Under the pieces are notes generated by a model. The model saw only the letters and a list, made by a program, of their open reading frames with translations. It ran no database searches and had not been told where the DNA came from. 64,000 nucleotides of DNA from Vibrio sinus (GTDB lineage: Bacteria; Pseudomonadota; Gammaproteobacteria; Enterobacterales; Vibrionaceae): the NCBI RefSeq assembly GCF_023634645.1, contig NZ_JAMKMR010000008.1:1-64000 (forward strand), in the 5' to 3' direction. The position numbers were made by a program, and so were the translations under genes. Of this stretch, positions 36,801 through 50,800 are shown piece by piece; the stretch's first letter is position 1, and every line of letters begins with the position of its first letter.

Positions 36801-39800
36801 GGGTTGTGCCATTCCCGATCACAGCAACCCGTTTACCAGTGAAGTCCCATTTTTCTGCATCACAATCCAGTACGTGCATTAGGGGCCCCTCAAAGTTATC
36901 CATTCCTGGAATATTTGGAATGTTTCTGCTGTGACCAAGACCCTCATTTGCCGCATGAATGTAGTATTTTGTTTCTATGCTCTCCCCAGTATCCAAAGCA
37001 ATTTGCCAATGTTTCTCGTCTTCCCGCCAGGTCGCCTCTTGAATCTTGGTGTTGAAGCTAATATGGGAATACAAATTATATTTTGTCGCGATCGATTGCA
37101 GGTAAGCTAAGATCTCAGGCTGCTTCGCCCACATATCACCTTTAAAGTGTTCGAAAGAGTAAGCGTAAGCCAACATTGGGATATCGCAGCCGCAGCCCGG
37201 CCAACGGTTAACCAGCCAAACACCACCAACATCTTCATTTTTTTCAATAATTCTAAATGGGATACCCGCTTTTTTTAGAGACACGGCCATGCATATACCA
37301 AATAGACCTGCTCCGCCAATCACCACCAAAGGCGCTTGTTTTGAAGTTTTCATTGGTTTTTTCTCAAAACCATCCTGTAGCAAGGGATACGTTTCGCCCT
37401 TAAACGGATAGGTCGGTAGACTAACTCGCTTCGGCAAGTCAGCCCCATAAGCCTGGGCCCAGGGAACGTTAGATCCCATCACCCAAGCACCAACAAGCTC
37501 AGGCCATGATTTCTTGTCTAGCCATTGTTCGATACGCATCTTCGAACTTTGGTCTAGCGAATCTTGTCGTGTGTTTTTCCGTTTCACTACACCTAGGAAA
37601 AGCTCCGCATTGCCTGCCTTACTTTCAATCCATGCACTTAGCTTCCGTTCCAATTCCTGAACAGATTCCACGACCAACCCCAGACGATAGGCCAAAGGAG
37701 CCCTACCGATTTGCAGGGTGAAAGCAATCTCTTCTAGAGTGCAAACATCATCGGATGTACTTGTATTTAAGCTTTGGACAAACTGCCGTAACTCTTCAGC
37801 CTTGATACGCAATTGTTCCTGCGTAGAGGCCGATAATAAGATGGCCGCTGGTTGACGATTCTTAGCTGGCAAGGGCGAAGCATCAAACACTTTACTTGGA
37901 AGGTGTTCCTCAATGACCACATGAGCATTGGTGCCACTACGGCCAAATGAGCTCACCGCCCCAGTTAGCGGCTTGTCGGTTCTTCTTTTCCACTCAGTGA
38001 GCGTCTTATTGATGTATAGCGACTGATATGTCTGCTCAAAATGTGGATTTTCATTTTCACAGTGTAAGCTTGCTGGAATCTGGCTGTGGCGAATGCTTTC
38101 AAGCAAGCTGACCACGCTGACTAGGCCTGAAGCGGCCATGGTATGCCCTACATTACTCTTATTGCTTGTGATAGCACATTGAGAGTTGTCCGCAGACTGA
38201 CTACTTTGCTGCTTACTCATCGAGCTAAAAGCTTGGTGCAATGCATTAATTTCAATTGGGTCGCCCAACTTAGTGCCAGTACCATGTGCAACAATATGGC
38301 CGATATCTGCCACGTTTATCTGATGTTGCGTATAAATTTGTTCGATAAGGGCAGCTTGTCTTGCCCCATTAGGCGCAGTGACACCATTGGTTTTACCATC
38401 AAAATTCACACCGCTGGCTTTCACTACACCGCGAACTGGATATTTGTGAGCAGTTGCAATTGAGAGTGGTGTAAGCAGCAAAGCGACCACTGCCTCACCC
38501 ACGACAATGCCATCCGCGTGCTCGGAAAAGCTTTGGCACTGACCATCAGCCGATAACATACCCGCCTGACTCATGGTGACAAAACTATCTGCGAGTAATG
38601 ACAAGGAGATCCCCGCAACCAACGCCATTTCACATTCACCCTGCTGTAGACTAGTGATGGCCTGATGGAAAGCCACCAATCCAGATGAACAAGCCGTATT
38701 GGTCACGATGGCCGGGCCTTGTAGATCTAGGAAATACGATAGTCGTGAAGCTATCATTGCACTACCACCAGTGGTGATGCCTCTCCAACCATGGCGCATG
38801 TCGTACTGGCTTTCTTCCATGCCAACAAATACGGCGGTATTGGACCCTCTAATAGACTGTGGAGATAGGCCGGCATTTTCAATGGCTCGGTAGCACTCCA
38901 TCAGTAATAGCCGCTGAGCTGGGTCCATACTTTGCGCTTCTCGAGGTGAGACATCAAAGAACAGAGCATCAAACGCTTCAATATCCTTGATAAAACCACC
39001 TTTATTTGTCGCAATTTGATTGCTCGTGTTTCCAGGAGCAGTGAAAAAGTCTCGCCAATTCCAACGTGCATCTGGCACCTCGGTAATGGCATGCTTACCT
39101 TCGACAAGTAAAGACCAAAATTCGTCTACTGAATCTGCCTGGGGGAAACGACCAGATACGCCGACAATAGCAATAGGGCCGATTTCCGTTTTACCTTTGG
39201 TTTCAATCACAGAGTTCAACGGAGACTCTGACTGACTTGGCACTGAAGTAGCGGTTTCTCCACTCTGCGTACTGACCATAGTTTTAAATACGCTGGCATC
39301 TCGCTCAAATAGGTGTCGAGCGAGCTTATTAATTGTTGGATGGGAAAAAAACGCCGAAGGTGGAACTTTGATTGAGAAGCTTTCTTCAAGGCGACGGGAT
39401 AAACGCGCAAGCCCTATAGAATCAAAACCAAACTCACTGAGAACAGCGTCGGGATCCAGCTCAGATTCTGGAATATCAGACAAGTTACTGCAAATGTTCA
39501 ACAGTTTTTCTACAAGTGCAAGAGAGACATCTTCACCGTAGGAGCTCTGTACCGCCTTATTATTTAAGGCAATAGCTGCAGAGTCGTGATTTGAGTTCGT
39601 ATACTCGACTTTTTCAGAGGTTTCGACGTACTTATCGGTCAACACCGATGGCTCATCGAGACGCAGTACTTTGCGAAGTCGCTTCTCATCGCCAACGAAC
39701 ACCCCTAAATGCGATTTATCTGCAGCGAGCGCGGCTTCAAACAAACGAAAACCTAGCGCCGATTGCAACATAGTTTGCCCAGTACTAGATAAGTAAAGTT

Positions 39801-42800
39801 CAAGGGCCTGTTGTTGCGCTGTGCCAGTTTCACCTGCTGGCCCCATCGCTCCTTCTTCCCACAAAGGCCAGTCAATGGCAATGGTTTTTCCATTGCGTTT
39901 ACCTTGAGACACCAGACTGTTGCGATGTTGCGCATACGCATTTAGGAAGCGATTTCCCATGCTATAACTGCACCCACCCATATCACCGATAAGTGCAGAA
40001 ATAGAAGAAAAGTAACACACATAAACCAAGGGATCTTTCGATGTTAATGTATCTAATATCTCAGTGGCTGAAGACTTAACCTGCAAATCATTTGCGAATT
40101 CATCGACATCAACATCTTGTATTGAATTGCTTTCTGCGACACCAGCTGCATGCACCAACGCTTCTATAGGTCCCATCTGCTGACGAATTACATCAATGGC
40201 GGCCTTTAACTGACTGTGATCGGTGACATCAGCGATAACAAATTGCACCGTCGAGCCTTGCTTTATCATGCCCTGTATACGTTGCTGAGTATTGTTATCA
40301 GGCGAAGTTCGACCAACTAGGGCTATATTGATACTCTCGCCATGTTGATTAGCAAGATACTCCGCCAACATCAGGCCTAGAGCACCACCCCCTCCAGTTA
40401 TCAGCCAGGTTCTAGCTGCTGCAGAAGGCAATTTTTGGCTTTGAGTATGCAAAGGAAATAGAGCGACTGGCATTTGAGCCATTTTGGGTAAGTATCGAGA
40501 GCCCTGGCGATATAGCACACCGCTTACCGTGCACGCGAACCACTCACGTACCCATAGATCCGCAAGCTGCTTCTGAGACATCCCGTCACTTTCCAAAGTA
40601 ATGCTGGTCACGGTACAAGCATCTAGAGTGGCGGAGGCCGATTTTGCCAGCGCTCCCCAAGAGTCAAGGTGACAATGGTCTTCTAACTGATACGCTTGCC
40701 CCGCAATTATCATGCGTTGAATAGGCTGCTTTTCTTTCAGTAACACTTGTAGGGCAGAGACAAAGTAATTGACTCGTCGCACTAATTGACGACTTTCAAC
40801 AGGCCATAAATACATAACACCTGCTATAGGCCCGTACTCACGAATTACATTACGCACCGTACTTTGAAGGAGAGTGTATACATTTAATGGTGTAGCATCG
40901 CTTGCTTCAGTGCTAGGCTGACGAACTGCGAAAGCCGGTACTAACGCTGGAGACACTTTTGCTAATGCTTTTCTAAGTTCCTCTTGTTGACCTAAGTCGG
41001 TGAGGAAGCACAGGATCACCTCTCGCCCATGGCTGGTTAAGGGTTGAGGGTCTGGAAGTGGTTGCACTGATTGCCAAGTTTCCTTCACAAAGACAAGATC
41101 AGCGTGTTTATCGATGTTGGCCATGTCATTGTTGCGGTTCGCTGCTGGTGCATCCACCCAATGGCGAGTACGGGCAAAGGGATACGTTGGCAACGGAATT
41201 CGACGCATGCGTCCGTCTCTAGGCATAGTGCGCCAGTCAATATTGCTATCTGGAGTCCCAATCCATGTTTTTGCCAAAGACTGCCAATCCGACAATGAAA
41301 ACCATCTATGCAAAGTGTGACGCTCAGGGACACCATCATGCATCATAGAGGAATCAGACACCTTATAGATACGATCGTCGTTTGCGTGACTGCCATTTAA
41401 TAGAGAAGAAAGGCACTCAATCAGCTCGTTGCGAGAAGCAGCAATGATCGCAAGGCGAGCGGGCATCTGGTCCCTCCCCACTTGCAGTGTATAAGCCATA
41501 TCTTGCAAAGAAACATGTCTATTGGCCTGCACATAATCCAGTAACCGCCGAGCGGATTCGTCAAGACGGCTATCTGTCTTAGCGGACAACAGAAACAGTT
41601 GCGGCACTGAGTTCAGTTCGACTTCCTCTTCAGCGCCCACGTACTCTTCAAGGACCGCATGAGCGTTAGAGCCCGCAAAACTTAGACTCGAAATGCCCGC
41701 TCTACGTGGAATTTGTTGCCCATTTTGATCTGTTAGCGCCACCCATGGCTGCTTGCTATTCACAACATAGAATGGACTATCGTCTAGCTTAAGGTAAGGG
41801 TTTAACTCATCCGCATGTAGACTGGCCGGTAAGGTTTTGTGCTGCATAGCCAAGATGACCTTAAAGAGACCAGCCATACCCGCTGCCGCTTCCAAATGGC
41901 CGATATTGGTTTTAACGGAGCCAATGCCACAACTATGACCCTGTTGCAGCGACTCAGACTGCTCGTACAACTGAGCAAACGCCGTTTTAAGACCATTGAC
42001 TTCAACAGGATCACCCAGCGATGTTCCTGTACCATGCGCTTCGATGTAAGTGATGGTGGATGGGTCAACGTTGGCTTTTGTGTATGCATCGACAAGAAGC
42101 ATGGATTGTGCCACAGGATTTGGCGCAGTAAGAGACGACGAGCGTCCGCCGTGGTTTTCGGCGGTAGCACGGATGACAGCATGAATGTTGTCGCCATCAG
42201 CTTCCGCTCGTGATAACGGCTTTATCAATACCGCGCCAACACCTTCACCACGTACATAACCATTTGCGTTTTTACTAAACGTTTTGCAGCGTCCATCTTC
42301 ACTTAACATGCCCGCATCGCTAAACGACAGGGTTAGGAAAGGGTTTAGCATTAGGTTCACACCGCCCACGATAGCCATCTCACAACCACCGTTATGAATA
42401 GACTCCGCAGCCCTATGCAAAGCGATGAGCGAGCTTGAGCAAGCGGTATCGATAGCAAGGCTAGGACCATGCAAACCAAGTAGATAAGAAATACGATTCG
42501 CCAATACAGAGTGGGCCTGTCCTGTTGAGGAGTAAGCGTTTGCCTCAACGCCTAATTCAGCAAGACGAAGCAAATAATCTGGCGCACCAACACCGATATA
42601 AACGGATGTCTTGGAACCCATCAAGTCATCGCTAGCGTATCCTGCATGACCAATCGCTTTATACACCGTTTCCAACATAAGGCGCTGCGCTGGGTCCATA
42701 AAGCGAGCTTCACGAGGGGAAATACCGAAATAGAGACTATCAAATAAATCAATACCATCGATAAAACCTCCCCATTTGCTTATCGGTCTGTCATCGCTTG

Positions 42801-45800
42801 CGGCCGCTGCTTTTTCAGCCAACTTACGCCAATCCCAGCGCTGCATAGGCACTTCTGAGATAAGATCATCTCCTTGCTCAAGGTGTGACCAGAAGGATTC
42901 AAGATCGGGAGAGCCAGGCAAGGTGCCTGCCATACCAATAATAGCCAGTGGCTCGTTATTCATGGCTTTTTCGCTCTCTGCTTCGCGACGAGCAGTCAAC
43001 ACACCCGATGGTTTATTTTTACCCAGTAGCTCTGCGGGCTTGCCGTTCTGCAATGCTAAAGTAGCACCAATGGCATCAGAATAATGAGTGAGAAGGTATT
43101 CCGATAAGGACGCTATCGTTCTGTATTCGAAGAACAGTGCTGGGGTGATATCAACATCTAACGTCTCATTAAGTTTGTTGGCCAGTTCAACGAATGTAAT
43201 CGAGTTAAAGCCAAACCCACTAAGCTCTGCCGTTGTGTTCAGTGACGTCGGTTCTTTTTTTAGAACCTCACCTATCGACTCTGTGAGAATGCGCATGACA
43301 GCCAGCGACTTATCGGTTTGGTTCTGAGTGCTAGAGGTTGATTGGCTCTCCTCTTTAACCCAATCAAAGTCATAGTTTTGTTTCAAGTGCTCAGTCAGAG
43401 CTGCCAACGTTTGGTGTTCAAAGAATATCGCTGGGGTGACATCTATTTCGTAGGTGTTGTTAAGATCATTCGCCAGCTCAACCAACGTCACAGAATCAAA
43501 CCCGTACTCCATAAATAGGCGATCTGGTTTTATTTCATCCGCTTTACGCTTGAGAATTCGTCCAATACAAGCCGCCACTCCAGCAGAGAGGCTATCGATT
43601 ACGAAATTGTTAGAGCGAACAGATGGTTTGTCTGGTGATTGTTCTGCCACACCAATCGCCTTACGGATGGTTTCTACATTACCTGGTACAGGGCAAACAA
43701 CCGTTGGACTTTGTTCATCAAGGTTGAACAAATAGTCCATTCCTTGAGTAGAGGTCAATGGCTCAACGCCCATGACTCGGTTCATTAGAGCCAGCCCTGA
43801 TGCGTCTATCTTCATGCCACCATCTCGCCAGTAAGGCCAGTTAATCGCCAAGGTTTTACCCTGCCTTTCACCTTTTATTCTCAAGGACTCACGTTGCTCA
43901 GCAAACCGATTTAAGTAAGCGTTAGCATAGGCATAAGCCGCTTGCCCTAAGGTACCAGACAGCGCTGAAATTGAGGAAAATAGTACAAAGAAATCCAGAT
44001 TGGTTTCTTGGCTAGAAATGGCATCCAAGTGATGTGCGCCACTCACTTTAGGTGCAATAACCGCTTGGGCATCAGCAATCGATTGATTGACGATCATGGC
44101 ATCTTTTAGCACGCCAGCCGCATGGATGATGCCATTTAATTCACCAAACTGGGCTTTGATCTGGTTGTAAAGGTGAGTCACCTCCTCTTTATCGCACACA
44201 TCAGCACGCAAGTAAGTCACAGAGCCAACTAGCGAGCTATCATCTGCAATACGAGGCGCCACATCGCTTTCAGCTGAGCGGCCAGCCAATACCACCCTCG
44301 CGGCATATCGGCGTCTTAACTCTTGCGCCAACTGCATACCTAACGCGCCATTTCCACCCGTTATCAAATACACGCCACCAGTGCGAAATAAACTCGTTGT
44401 CTGGCCATCAGACTTAGCTTGCTCAACCTGTATACGATGCACTTCTCGCTTACCATCTCGGTAACGAACTAAGTCGTCTAAGAAGCGTGGGTTACAACGA
44501 ATTTCCGCAACTAAGTTTTCCAAGCCCAAAGTTGAGTAAGTATCCGTGCCTTGCATCACTCTCAGATACAAACCCGAGTGTTCTTTGTGCAGCACGCGAG
44601 CAAACCCTGTCAACGCTAGTTCAGCATTGCGTTGTACTCCAGTAGCAGGTTCAGAAGCAATCAATAGGGTGGCTTGAGTGCGCCCTTTTACAACCATTCT
44701 TTGTACTAAGAGATGCAAGAAAGCATAGGTGTCAAAACCGAGCGCCCGAGTGTCTTCATCCAGCAACAATACCAGTTTGAAATTTTGCGCCGATGGGAGT
44801 TTAGCAAGTAGCTCATCGATGTGGCTTTCATTCTCTGGACAAAAATGAAATGCCTTACCTGCTTGCTCGAGAGCACTAGATTGAGGAGCTGGTAAAGCAT
44901 GGAATACTTTATATCCCAGCTTGTTTTCAACTCGGTCAACCTTTGCTTCATCACAACCAATAATTAGAGTCTCCATTTCACCATCAGTGACGGCTTCCTC
45001 ACAGTTCAGCCAAACGGGTGAAAAGTGGTGTAGGTGGTTCACACGACGCAACGAATAGGGGCGATAAGACAAGCTTTCCATGGATGCCAATACCCGACCG
45101 TCCATTGATAAGATATCGATATCAAACCGCTTTTCAGCAAACTCGCTGGCGTTGGCATTGCCCGATACACGCGCGTACGCATAGCAATCGGCTTCCAAAG
45201 GGGCATAGACGTAGATACTCTTTAACGCATAAGGAATGTATAGTCGATCATCGCTCTGTGGGTCGGTGAGTAGTCCTAATAGACTCTGTAATGCACCATC
45301 CATTAAAGAAGGATGTAGCGTGTAGGCGTTGGCCTCAGCGCGTAGAAACTCAGGTAGGCTAAGATGGGCAAGTGATTCGCTTTGGTTAAAATACAAACGT
45401 TGCAGTGTTTTTAGCCCAGCGCCATAAATCAGGTCCTTACTATCAAAAAGCCGATAGCATTCTTCAGCCTGCCAGATAACATCAGATCGACTTATGATGG
45501 CGTTAAGGTTTCTATCCTGTGGCTTACTGTCGATTGTAAGTTGTTCGATATAGCCTTGAGAGTAAAGTGGGTCAGCACTTGTGCCTTTATTTGCGCCTTG
45601 AATACTATAGCGGAGGCCACGGCGTGTCTCTTCAAATGAAACAAAAACATCTTGTGGCTCATCTATGCTAATAACAGGTTTGAGCCAACTAACATTCTTA
45701 AGGTGGAATACGTGAGATTGACTTAAACGGCCAGATTCCTGCGTTAAGAATAACCCTTGTAACGCACTAGCGCCGATCGCCAACTCCAAGTGCGACACAC

Positions 45801-47889
45801 CAAGAAGTGTTGGTGCACCGGAAACAAGGTGATCGGCTAAAAACACCTGCTCACTGGTAAATCTATGTCCATATAAAGTGCCGCTCTCCCCGACATGAGA
45901 TAAGGTTAAAATTGGATGCTGAAGCTGATGGCTTGTATCTTCGCTAGAGTCAGGCGATATCTCTGGCTCAGGCCAATAGACTTCGCTGGCAAAAGGATAA
46001 CCTGGTAATGAGACCCGACGCGCTGAACGCTTATCATAGTACTCTTGCCAATTGATGTTTTGCCCCAATACCCAACGCCGAGCCAAATCAGCCGCTCTAC
46101 GAATCGGCTCATCTACGTGCGGAGTCTTTTCTGCACTCGCGTCTTCAATCGAGGTTCCCTTTGACGCAGCGATACCTTCATAAATAGACTCTGCGTCTGC
46201 ACCGCTTTCAAGATATCGCGTCAATCCCTCACTGAATTCTGAAAAAGTGCGACAAACGATAGCTAATCGGTATTCCATTTGAGATCGGCCTACCTGTAGC
46301 GTATGAATCACGTCTGCAAATTCAATATCCACTGATTTGTTGCTCAGCCAATGGATTAGTCTCTGGGCATACGTTGTTAGCCTTTCCCGCGTACGAGCCG
46401 ATATAACCGCGACTGAATCTATGTTCTTCGCTGAGGTGACACTTTGCACAGCACTATGTGGTTCTGGACGATATTCTTCTACAACCAAATGGGCATTGGT
46501 GCCACTAAAGCCTAACGAAGTCACACTAGCACGACGCGGATAATCCTGTGGCGATTCCCAGGATGTTAGCTCTGATAGGGTATAAAATGGGCTGTCTTCA
46601 AAGTTGATATGTTTATTGGGAGTCGACATATGCAAAGACGGTGGCATTTGTTTTTTTTCCAAACACATAATGGCTTTCATTAAGCCTGGCATTCCCGCTG
46701 CTATCTGAGCATGGCCGATATTGGTTTTCGACGATCCAATGGCACAAAATCTTTTCTTATCCGTGTACTTCCTGAAAGCGGCAGTCAAGGCTTCAAGTTC
46801 AATGGGGTCGCCTAATTTCGTTCCTGTGCCATGGGCCTCTACATAACCAATCGTCGCAGGATCAATATCGAACCGGCTATAAATATCGGCAAAAAGCTCG
46901 GTCTGCGCGTAAGCACTAGGGACGGTGATGCCCGGGGTTTTGCCATCCTGATTGATACCTGAGCCTCGGATCACGGCCTGGATATTATCACCATCACGTA
47001 CTGCATCGGAGAGTCGCTTCAATGCCAAGACACCCACACACTCAGACAAAACAATGCCGTTTGCCGCATCATCAAATGTTCTACAGCGACCATCAGGAGA
47101 TAGCATATTCAACCGGCTGGTAAGGACGAACAACTCAGGCGTGTTGAAGACCATCACACCACCGGCGAGCGCCATATCACAGCTTCCACCGCGTAGGCTC
47201 TCGCATGCCATGTGTACGGCGACTAAAGAAGATGAACAAGCGGTATCAACAGCGACAGCTGGGCCTTTAAAATTCATCAAATAGGACAAACGTGAGGCTA
47301 AAATAGACGATGTATTGCCCGTCAAGCTATAGACATCTTCACCCACATTTTGTTGGCGTAAATGAGTAAGATAATCGCCACTGGCACATCCGACAAACAC
47401 ACCGCATTTTTGTCCAGACCATGAATCAGGCGCATAACCAGCATGTTCTATTGCGCTCCAAGATTCTTGCAAAAACAGTCTTTGCTGCGGGTCCATCAGT
47501 ATGGCTTCTCGTGGACTCACCTGAAAGAAATCCGCATCAAATGAACGGATGTCATCCAGCAGACCTGCCCACTTGCTGTAGCTTCTATCTTTTTTATCCC
47601 TCTTAGGATCGTAAAACTGATTTAAAGGCCATCGAGATGATGGGATTTCTGAAACGCTGTCCCGCCCTTCTTTGAGGTTTTCCCAAAAACCATCGACATC
47701 ATTTGCTCCAGGGAAACGTCCAGACATCCCGATGACGGCAATATCGCTATTGGTTGAGTTTACCTGGGTATTTGTATCGCTCTTCTCTGAACTTGTGACT
47801 AAATGCAGCAGATCCATTCCCTGCATAGGAGAAACATGTCCACCCTTCACTAGGGCCAAAATGTCGTTGGTAGTAATATGATGTGTCAT
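27376..47889 (-). CDS. giant trans-AT PKS with five KS and an internal flavin oxygenase
   Basis: A 6837-residue protein. Order: N-terminal docking helices (1-30); KS (48-470), DH (655-940), KR (1168-1400), ACP (1462), ACP (1560); KS (1644-2080), KR (2492-2720), ACP (2820); KS (2903-3340), flavin monooxygenase (3517-4000), ACP (4110); KS (4205-4630), DH (4817-5090), KR (5290-5510), ACP (5588); KS (5695-6120), KR (6573-6800). All KS domains keep Cys, HGTGT and the K-GH histidine. There is no AT anywhere, so malonyl units must come in trans. The last module is unfinished and continues in the next gene (overlap ATGA). The first gene-internal ACP pair is a tandem. The second flavin oxidation module of the pathway is here. 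Confidence 0.95.
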   Translation of the reverse strand: MTHHITTNDILALVKGGHVSPMQGMDLLHLVTSSEKSDTNTQVNSTNSDIAVIGMSGRFPGANDVDGFWENLKEGRDSVSEIPSSRWPLNQFYDPKRDKKDRSYSKWAGLLDDIRSFDADFFQVSPREAILMDPQQRLFLQESWSAIEHAGYAPDSWSGQKCGVFVGCASGDYLTHLRQQNVGEDVYSLTGNTSSILASRLSYLMNFKGPAVAVDTACSSSLVAVHMACESLRGGSCDMALAGGVMVFNTPELFVLTSRLNMLSPDGRCRTFDDAANGIVLSECVGVLALKRLSDAVRDGDNIQAVIRGSGINQDGKTPGITVPSAYAQTELFADIYSRFDIDPATIGYVEAHGTGTKLGDPIELEALTAAFRKYTDKKRFCAIGSSKTNIGHAQIAAGMPGLMKAIMCLEKKQMPPSLHMSTPNKHINFEDSPFYTLSELTSWESPQDYPRRASVTSLGFSGTNAHLVVEEYRPEPHSAVQSVTSAKNIDSVAVISARTRERLTTYAQRLIHWLSNKSVDIEFADVIHTLQVGRSQMEYRLAIVCRTFSEFSEGLTRYLESGADAESIYEGIAASKGTSIEDASAEKTPHVDEPIRRAADLARRWVLGQNINWQEYYDKRSARRVSLPGYPFASEVYWPEPEISPDSSEDTSHQLQHPILTLSHVGESGTLYGHRFTSEQVFLADHLVSGAPTLLGVSHLELAIGASALQGLFLTQESGRLSQSHVFHLKNVSWLKPVISIDEPQDVFVSFEETRRGLRYSIQGANKGTSADPLYSQGYIEQLTIDSKPQDRNLNAIISRSDVIWQAEECYRLFDSKDLIYGAGLKTLQRLYFNQSESLAHLSLPEFLRAEANAYTLHPSLMDGALQSLLGLLTDPQSDDRLYIPYALKSIYVYAPLEADCYAYARVSGNANASEFAEKRFDIDILSMDGRVLASMESLSYRPYSLRRVNHLHHFSPVWLNCEEAVTDGEMETLIIGCDEAKVDRVENKLGYKVFHALPAPQSSALEQAGKAFHFCPENESHIDELLAKLPSAQNFKLVLLLDEDTRALGFDTYAFLHLLVQRMVVKGRTQATLLIASEPATGVQRNAELALTGFARVLHKEHSGLYLRVMQGTDTYSTLGLENLVAEIRCNPRFLDDLVRYRDGKREVHRIQVEQAKSDGQTTSLFRTGGVYLITGGNGALGMQLAQELRRRYAARVVLAGRSAESDVAPRIADDSSLVGSVTYLRADVCDKEEVTHLYNQIKAQFGELNGIIHAAGVLKDAMIVNQSIADAQAVIAPKVSGAHHLDAISSQETNLDFFVLFSSISALSGTLGQAAYAYANAYLNRFAEQRESLRIKGERQGKTLAINWPYWRDGGMKIDASGLALMNRVMGVEPLTSTQGMDYLFNLDEQSPTVVCPVPGNVETIRKAIGVAEQSPDKPSVRSNNFVIDSLSAGVAACIGRILKRKADEIKPDRLFMEYGFDSVTLVELANDLNNTYEIDVTPAIFFEHQTLAALTEHLKQNYDFDWVKEESQSTSSTQNQTDKSLAVMRILTESIGEVLKKEPTSLNTTAELSGFGFNSITFVELANKLNETLDVDITPALFFEYRTIASLSEYLLTHYSDAIGATLALQNGKPAELLGKNKPSGVLTARREAESEKAMNNEPLAIIGMAGTLPGSPDLESFWSHLEQGDDLISEVPMQRWDWRKLAEKAAAASDDRPISKWGGFIDGIDLFDSLYFGISPREARFMDPAQRLMLETVYKAIGHAGYASDDLMGSKTSVYIGVGAPDYLLRLAELGVEANAYSSTGQAHSVLANRISYLLGLHGPSLAIDTACSSSLIALHRAAESIHNGGCEMAIVGGVNLMLNPFLTLSFSDAGMLSEDGRCKTFSKNANGYVRGEGVGAVLIKPLSRAEADGDNIHAVIRATAENHGGRSSSLTAPNPVAQSMLLVDAYTKANVDPSTITYIEAHGTGTSLGDPVEVNGLKTAFAQLYEQSESLQQGHSCGIGSVKTNIGHLEAAAGMAGLFKVILAMQHKTLPASLHADELNPYLKLDDSPFYVVNSKQPWVALTDQNGQQIPRRAGISSLSFAGSNAHAVLEEYVGAEEEVELNSVPQLFLLSAKTDSRLDESARRLLDYVQANRHVSLQDMAYTLQVGRDQMPARLAIIAASRNELIECLSSLLNGSHANDDRIYKVSDSSMMHDGVPERHTLHRWFSLSDWQSLAKTWIGTPDSNIDWRTMPRDGRMRRIPLPTYPFARTRHWVDAPAANRNNDMANIDKHADLVFVKETWQSVQPLPDPQPLTSHGREVILCFLTDLGQQEELRKALAKVSPALVPAFAVRQPSTEASDATPLNVYTLLQSTVRNVIREYGPIAGVMYLWPVESRQLVRRVNYFVSALQVLLKEKQPIQRMIIAGQAYQLEDHCHLDSWGALAKSASATLDACTVTSITLESDGMSQKQLADLWVREWFACTVSGVLYRQGSRYLPKMAQMPVALFPLHTQSQKLPSAAARTWLITGGGGALGLMLAEYLANQHGESINIALVGRTSPDNNTQQRIQGMIKQGSTVQFVIADVTDHSQLKAAIDVIRQQMGPIEALVHAAGVAESNSIQDVDVDEFANDLQVKSSATEILDTLTSKDPLVYVCYFSSISALIGDMGGCSYSMGNRFLNAYAQHRNSLVSQGKRNGKTIAIDWPLWEEGAMGPAGETGTAQQQALELYLSSTGQTMLQSALGFRLFEAALAADKSHLGVFVGDEKRLRKVLRLDEPSVLTDKYVETSEKVEYTNSNHDSAAIALNNKAVQSSYGEDVSLALVEKLLNICSNLSDIPESELDPDAVLSEFGFDSIGLARLSRRLEESFSIKVPPSAFFSHPTINKLARHLFERDASVFKTMVSTQSGETATSVPSQSESPLNSVIETKGKTEIGPIAIVGVSGRFPQADSVDEFWSLLVEGKHAITEVPDARWNWRDFFTAPGNTSNQIATNKGGFIKDIEAFDALFFDVSPREAQSMDPAQRLLLMECYRAIENAGLSPQSIRGSNTAVFVGMEESQYDMRHGWRGITTGGSAMIASRLSYFLDLQGPAIVTNTACSSGLVAFHQAITSLQQGECEMALVAGISLSLLADSFVTMSQAGMLSADGQCQSFSEHADGIVVGEAVVALLLTPLSIATAHKYPVRGVVKASGVNFDGKTNGVTAPNGARQAALIEQIYTQHQINVADIGHIVAHGTGTKLGDPIEINALHQAFSSMSKQQSSQSADNSQCAITSNKSNVGHTMAASGLVSVVSLLESIRHSQIPASLHCENENPHFEQTYQSLYINKTLTEWKRRTDKPLTGAVSSFGRSGTNAHVVIEEHLPSKVFDASPLPAKNRQPAAILLSASTQEQLRIKAEELRQFVQSLNTSTSDDVCTLEEIAFTLQIGRAPLAYRLGLVVESVQELERKLSAWIESKAGNAELFLGVVKRKNTRQDSLDQSSKMRIEQWLDKKSWPELVGAWVMGSNVPWAQAYGADLPKRVSLPTYPFKGETYPLLQDGFEKKPMKTSKQAPLVVIGGAGLFGICMAVSLKKAGIPFRIIEKNEDVGGVWLVNRWPGCGCDIPMLAYAYSFEHFKGDMWAKQPEILAYLQSIATKYNLYSHISFNTKIQEATWREDEKHWQIALDTGESIETKYYIHAANEGLGHSRNIPNIPGMDNFEGPLMHVLDCDAEKWDFTGKRVAVIGNGTTQIQLVETLQPLADKLVVYARSPKFIYPRAKYAPQTQKKLSGDYQFWLKQRNEYLSLADDFYWVSNDPVELNPFHPDSQLDKYFTHNLDEEWLSFYQWLRDIDMVPDYSPGCSRPCMSHDYHRQIRAQNVELKTAAITGFTKTGVATAEEVEEFDIILLATGYDLNDFRPTIPICGRKRLTLEEYYGEFPKNYAGHFVAQFPNLFLASAANSGTNATSITAIYEHSCELFVEMIQYCENNQIAAFEVKEAEVEKFRAFVQERNQTSSFSTGCSAWYQTKQGENAAIFPGTLAELNQWRAFNPIQFHFEYEPMTGLMDSKQDADARSSIALESTKNMANTLHSQFPNHGRLQEELSQFQDRKVSQHLEPNSTAMSPTSFGEQRVVEHVQKVIVEKLSSTLDIEQHRIDYDASFADFGIDSILGVELVQTINTLLQIKLVTNDLFNYSSIAKLSEYVCTTWGEHISAWLQLADEQSSLTTSSNHSQSKGEMEPQQSDDVESASLASDGNTSREPIAIVGMSGRFAESESLDAFWENLKNSKDLTRESTRWDRKDCVDPDSTLSDYCTKGSFVDSFDLFDPEFFRISPLEAMYMDPQQRLFLEECWAALEHAGYAGKEMDEKRCGVFAGCSSSDYTEFFSGNLPAQSFWGNAGSVIPARIAYYLNLRGPAMAVDTACSSSLVSIHLACQSLWSGETEMALAGGVFMMFTPLLYQASNRAGILSPDGVCRAFDSQANGTVPGEGVGVVVLKRLKDALREGDTIHGVIAGSGTNQDGRTNGITAPSGQSQQNLESSVYEKFGINPETIQLIEAHGTGTPLGDPVEFSALTQSFRRYTDKKQFCAIGSVKTNIGHATLAAGIAGVLKTLMALKEKQIPASLNFKQANPGIDFPSSPFYPATELEPWPSVKGQPRRGAVSSFGISGTNAHLVLEEGPNQQATADEAPYYLQVLSARTKDQLTQQVTNLLDFCKRSLHVSMNDMSFTLFVGRMHLEHRVAFIATDRDNLIELMENWLNKIESQVFTNRIYNGELPEGKVREQTALKNYGNQCIKDCNVASPNSTYFEHLGVVADLYTQGYELNFRDLLIGKSRRIPLPSYPFARERHWVEAIEAPQHNKVSVVPQLQSSALHPLLHRNVSTLAQARFTTTLTGEEFFLKDHIVKGQKILPAVAYLEMMREAVRQALPEECMSAAIELQGIVWSKPLMVDTPKDVSISLYPVEAAENRSQFGCDVFSFDAEEKVIHCQGNVVFIEPTDALAQNVAPSQHLSQSSSVDVDQLYAGFANAGVVYGPAHRGIVSLQTGQSDGLAQLSVPSVVATGQEAFELHPSLMDSAIQSCISLISDMSEVSAKTSLPFSLEALRILSPCSPTMRAWVKYSPNNSATSTVQKLDIDLFDKDDKVCVQIQGLSFRTFSENTASTNTDQTNHLIAVPVWESHPAPDNSFVPDEHYVLVCGENETGCAMLEAKMSGSQCRHIPAVGRDLAEQYNHCSVACFEFIQTLFMGQSKSRALVQLVVSDKLADSLTIGLSGLLKSVNLEKPSIETQLIVSDAINNTSRLASQLKENLGLSGQSVIRYQGNNRQLLRWQERTTELSNQAMHFKEDGVYLITGGLGAIGTIFAKDIVSKAPNARVVLTGRSELGARAGLELLSAGNVDYLPLDIRDEPQVANLIQHIEQNYGRLDGVLHCAGITDDKFLLHKTGPEFLDVLAPKIAGTWNLDKASRHLELDFMVLFSSQVSVIGSIGQVDYAAANGFMDQFAIYRNQMVETGKRYGRTMSINWPLWSEGGMKAEQSVQDSLRQATGLSALQTEVGLNAFQQALALKESQVWVMAGDVQKMRSTLLSEYVPSQSVIETNEKTLPTSETSNDWLQMTQDLLRKEFSSLLKLPPHRIDAKASMEQFGIDSILAVNLTNQLEKTFGPLSKTLLFEYQTLNELAEYFIASHLDKLSELLTPVEQDQVKETTPEKKPSTMGLSDTRVESASSVKLNNTAFKSPNVSRSASVIEDEPIAIVGLSGRYPQAYNLDDFWSNLSQGKDCITQVPESRWDWRDYYVENNNEIGNHRSKWGGFIDGVDEFDPLFFNISPREAEYTDPQERLFLQHAWMAVEDAGYTRAGLQTADELDLPGQVGVYAGVMYGEYQLFGAEASMRGNRMGFSGSLASIANRVSYTFNLHGPSMTLDTMCSSSLTAIHLACQDLKLKRTHMAIAGGVNVTIHPNKYLMLSAAQFISTDGRCQSFGEGGDGYIPGEGVGVVILKRLSDAQRDKDHIYGVIKGSALNHGGKTNGYTVPNPQAQAAVINRVLADSVIQPRHISYVEAHGTGTKLGDPIEIAGLSKAFGGANQDTGFCAIGSVKSNIGHGESAAGIAGLTKVLLQMKHKKLAPSLHSEVLNPNINFERTPFVVNQTLTDWDNPIVDGEAIPRIAGLSSFGAGGSNAHLIVEEYVDHSRELQAHATAESTEHVFLLSAKNPIRLRELADNLLAFTDRTPMASMRDMAYTLQVGREEMEVRLGILANSLEQLSQKLKAWLAEEADIEGLWQGQAKRNDETVALFVSDADLQTTINQWLLNKKYPQLLDLWVKGLELDWRKLYADDIPYRMSLPVYPFARDRYWTPEGEVKEPKHLLPAVQESVSEPVVVPFKAKTSWDEATYRMVWNEAPELQANSPTHAFKRALILYPEAEQVLAQDMAAQCEKTYPGASVVQVRLGQVTKKHSATQWVLDSNDSNALQRFLEENPTPDCLFFIAGDSARVMREDEKQINELAQNEIQLLRLVKTIQNHSQGSVDCFVLIQDDNLPTVNSNANRGGGLAGVGYALAQADHRFRVRVIQLSSKDLSHKLGRHRALSMILDEPASDRGAVIKYSAGRRYQQSYTKWLWKPQEGSGGLKTGGVYLIAGGSGTVGQIMTRYLIDAYQAQVVWLGRSAENDPSVLNKLNQYKTNAPWYVQADVTDQASLGKAIARVKAKYSAINGAIFSSLVFHPENSITSTTEQDFVDIIDVKISGSHNFYLALQDESLDFLCYFSSVQAFSFLSAKDSVGYAAGITAADSIAIEQGRQSRFPIGIINWGYWLQTVKGTPFEAALAARFGLIEDTVGVQFFDQFIQQLQQGGEQRLLCMPASQALHEMMGINESETSYLSSHTNPSLFAHLKEKTS
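31000..35285 (-). other. module 7: KS-DH-KR-ACP
   Basis: DH motifs [11 protein letters not shown] and [10 protein letters not shown] are intact. The KR has GGLGAIG, Tyr in VDYAAANG and a B-type Asp (AGITDD). The module should give an alkene. Confidence 0.85.
35440..39190 (-). other. module 6: KS-FMO-ACP oxidation module
   Basis: The KS is active-type (NTACSSG, VAHGTGT). Where a KR would sit there is a class B flavin monooxygenase of about 480 residues (nt about 35890-37340). Its FAD loop is GGAGLFG, its second Rossmann loop is GNGTTQ, and its fingerprint [11 protein letters not shown] has Cys where Baeyer-Villiger enzymes usually have Trp. In the known OocK-type reaction such domains insert oxygen into a beta-ketoacyl chain. 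Confidence 0.85.
39310..42965 (-). other. module 5: KS-KR-ACP
   Basis: The KS is active-type. The KR has GGGGALG and Tyr in CSYSMGN, and lacks the B-type Asp (AGVAES). It should leave a hydroxyl, the likely macrolactone oxygen in the model. Confidence 0.85.
43090..47757 (-). other. module 4: KS-DH-KR-ACP-ACP
   Basis: It accepts the chain from the glycine module. The DH first motif reads [12 protein letters not shown], with the usual Pro changed to Leu; the second, [10 protein letters not shown], is intact. The KR has an Asp at the B-type position (AGVLKD). Two similar ACPs (GFDSV, GFNSI) follow in tandem. Confidence 0.85.
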
Positions 47890-47891
47890 AT

Positions 47892-50800
47892 TTAGTCTTC
47901 CATCATCTGCTGTGCTTGCCCTATTGAAATAGTGCCATCACTAAGTAAAGAGAGAATATCTAATAGGTGTTGATCGTGTTCTTCGTTAGCCTCAGAAACT
48001 GTTTCTTGAGGTGGTAACGCGGCCGTGTTTTTGCTTTTACTGTCCTCTGGCAAGTACTCTGCGAGTGCGTTGGTAAAGTCACCTAACACCGGGTGTTCAA
48101 ACAACAGGCTTACTGGCGGCGCCACACTAAACTCCTCACTGATACGATAAATAAGTCGAGTCGCTGTCAATGATGAGCCACCAGAGTGAAAGAAATGACT
48201 GCTTGAGCCTGCTGCCTGCATGCGTAACACATCGCACCACAGTTTCTGAAGACGTTTCGGGTAGGCTACATCGTCATTTAGGGGTTCAATCGTCTCTTTG
48301 GTACCCATAAGTGCCAACTTCGATAAACGTTTGCGATCTATCTTGTTATTCGGTGTTAATGGGAAGGCGCTAACACTTTTGTAAATACTAGGCACCATAT
48401 AACTTGGCAGAACCTCGTTCAGCTTATTGCGCAATACATCCTGAATCTCGGTTGATAAGGAAACCACTCTCTGGGACGGTATAACATACGCCACTAACAT
48501 GAATTCCGAGCAAGCATTGAGTTGATCGTTTTCAACGCATACTACGCAGTCTGACACTTCATCCAACTTCCCAAGATGGTGTTCGATTTCCCCCGTTTCT
48601 ATCCGAAAACCATTGATCTTGACTTGCTGATCTTCACGTCCATGAAACGTCATCACTCCGTCATGAGTCAGGCGAACACAATCACCAGTGCGATAAAAAA
48701 TTTCGCCACCCATTTCAATAAAGCGCTCTTGTGTTAAATCATCTCGACCAAGATAGCCATCGGCAACCCCTACACCACCAATGTAAAGTTGCCCAATATC
48801 ACCAACAGGAACGGGAGTTAGCTCAGCATTAAGAATACGAACCTTGGTATTGCCAATCGGTGTACCTATGGGGACAGCATGTTCTGCATAGTCACCCTGA
48901 ACCGAATGAATACATGACCAGATCGTGGTTTCTGTTGGCCCGTATAAGTTCCATACCGAAGCGGTACGCTTTTGTAAATCGGCGGCCAATCTACCCGGCA
49001 TCGCTTCCCCACCGCACAAGGCATTGAGATTTTCCTTTCCTTCCCAGCCAGCTTCCATCAGCATGTTCCAGGTGACAGGTGTCGCCTGCATTACGGTGAT
49101 ATCATAACGCGTTAGCAGCTGCTTAAGAGCTAAGCCATCACGAGACTCGTCTTTGGTGGCGATAATCGTTGTCGCTCCACTAACTAAAGGGAGAAACAGT
49201 TCCAGCCCAGCGATATCAAAAGATATGGTGGTCACTGCCAGCAAGCGGTCGTTTGAGTCCATGCCTGGTTTATCTTGCATCGACAGCAAGAAATTCGTCA
49301 GTGCACGATGTGGTATTTGGACACCTTTTGGTCGCCCGGTGGAACCTGAGGTAAAGATCACGTAGGCCGAACTGTCGTCGCTTAACGCCACATCAAGGTT
49401 GGACCCGTCGCAGCGATCAATCTCTGCGTGTTTCTCAGCGAGATCGATGCTTTGCGTTTGCTGAGGAATACACTTTTCAGCCAGCGTTAAGCTACGGTGT
49501 GTGAGCAACAGTGCTGGCGAAGAGTCTTGCAGCATCATACCGATTCGTTCAGTTGGAAAGGCTGGATCGATGGGGATATAGGTACCGCCTGCTTTAATCA
49601 CAGCCAGCAAGGCCGCGACAAGGTCGATAGAGCGTGGTAAAAACACAGCTACATGCTGACCTGGTTTAAGTCCAGCTTGACGTAGGTAACGTGCAATTTG
49701 GTTGGCACGATAATTTAGAGATTCATACGTCGCCGTATGCCCTGCGCAAACTACCGCCTGTTTTGTACGGTTTACAATGACCTGCTGCTCGAACAGTTCA
49801 GTGACATTCTGAGAAGGCAAAGCAAATTCACTACCACTCAAAACGGACCCGCCTTCGGGTACTTTTCGTGGGTTTAGCGCTGGTATTGGTGCATCAGGCG
49901 AGTCCACACACTGGGCAATAAAACGCATAAAGGATTGTTGTATCTGCGCCATGGTGTCGGATGAGAACAAACTCGCATTGAACTTGAACGTACCAACAAG
50001 ATGCCCATCCATCTCCATCATTTCTAACGCAATGTCGAATTGACCTTCTTGTTGGGTAAACGGCACTGATTCAAGGCGGATACCTTTGTGTACGATTTCA
50101 GCTGGTTCTACAGGCGACAAAATTCGAATTAAGTCATTGGCTTGGTGAGATTTTTGATAAACAAACTCAGCCTGAAATAGCGGTGTTCTACCCCCTTCTC
50201 TATTGGGATTGAGGTGCTCGACTAAACGAGAAAATGGGTATTTTTGATGTTCCAGTGCTGAGGCGACGACCTCCTTCTGTTGCTCCAATAGCATTGAAAA
50301 AGTTTGAGTATCACGGATATCTGCAGTAAGCACGACTGAGTTAATAAAATTACCAACAGATGATACGTAACTTTGATCCAGGCGTCCTGACACCGGACTA
50401 CCAACCCAGACCTTTGTACTGTCGGACCAACGACAAAGAAACGCCTGATAACTTGACAGAAGTAAGGTAAATGGTGTCACACCATGTTGTAAGGCGAGAT
50501 TGAGAATTTTCGTGCTGAGTACCTGATCACAGATGAAAGGCAGGCTTTTTCCTTCAAAGGATTGAACTTTAGGCCTTGGATAATCAGCGGGTAAGTTGAG
50601 AACAGGTGGCTCACCTTGTAATTGTTGCTGCCAAAAAGCCAGCTCTTTTGCCCCCACTTCAGATGATAAGAAAGTAGCTTCTTCTCTCGCAGAATCAGCA
50701 AGAGTGGCCGTTACAGGAGTAAGATCGGGCTCACTGCCTGTTAATCTGGCGTGATAAGAAGACAGCAGTTCATCTAACATTACCCAAACACTCCATGCAT

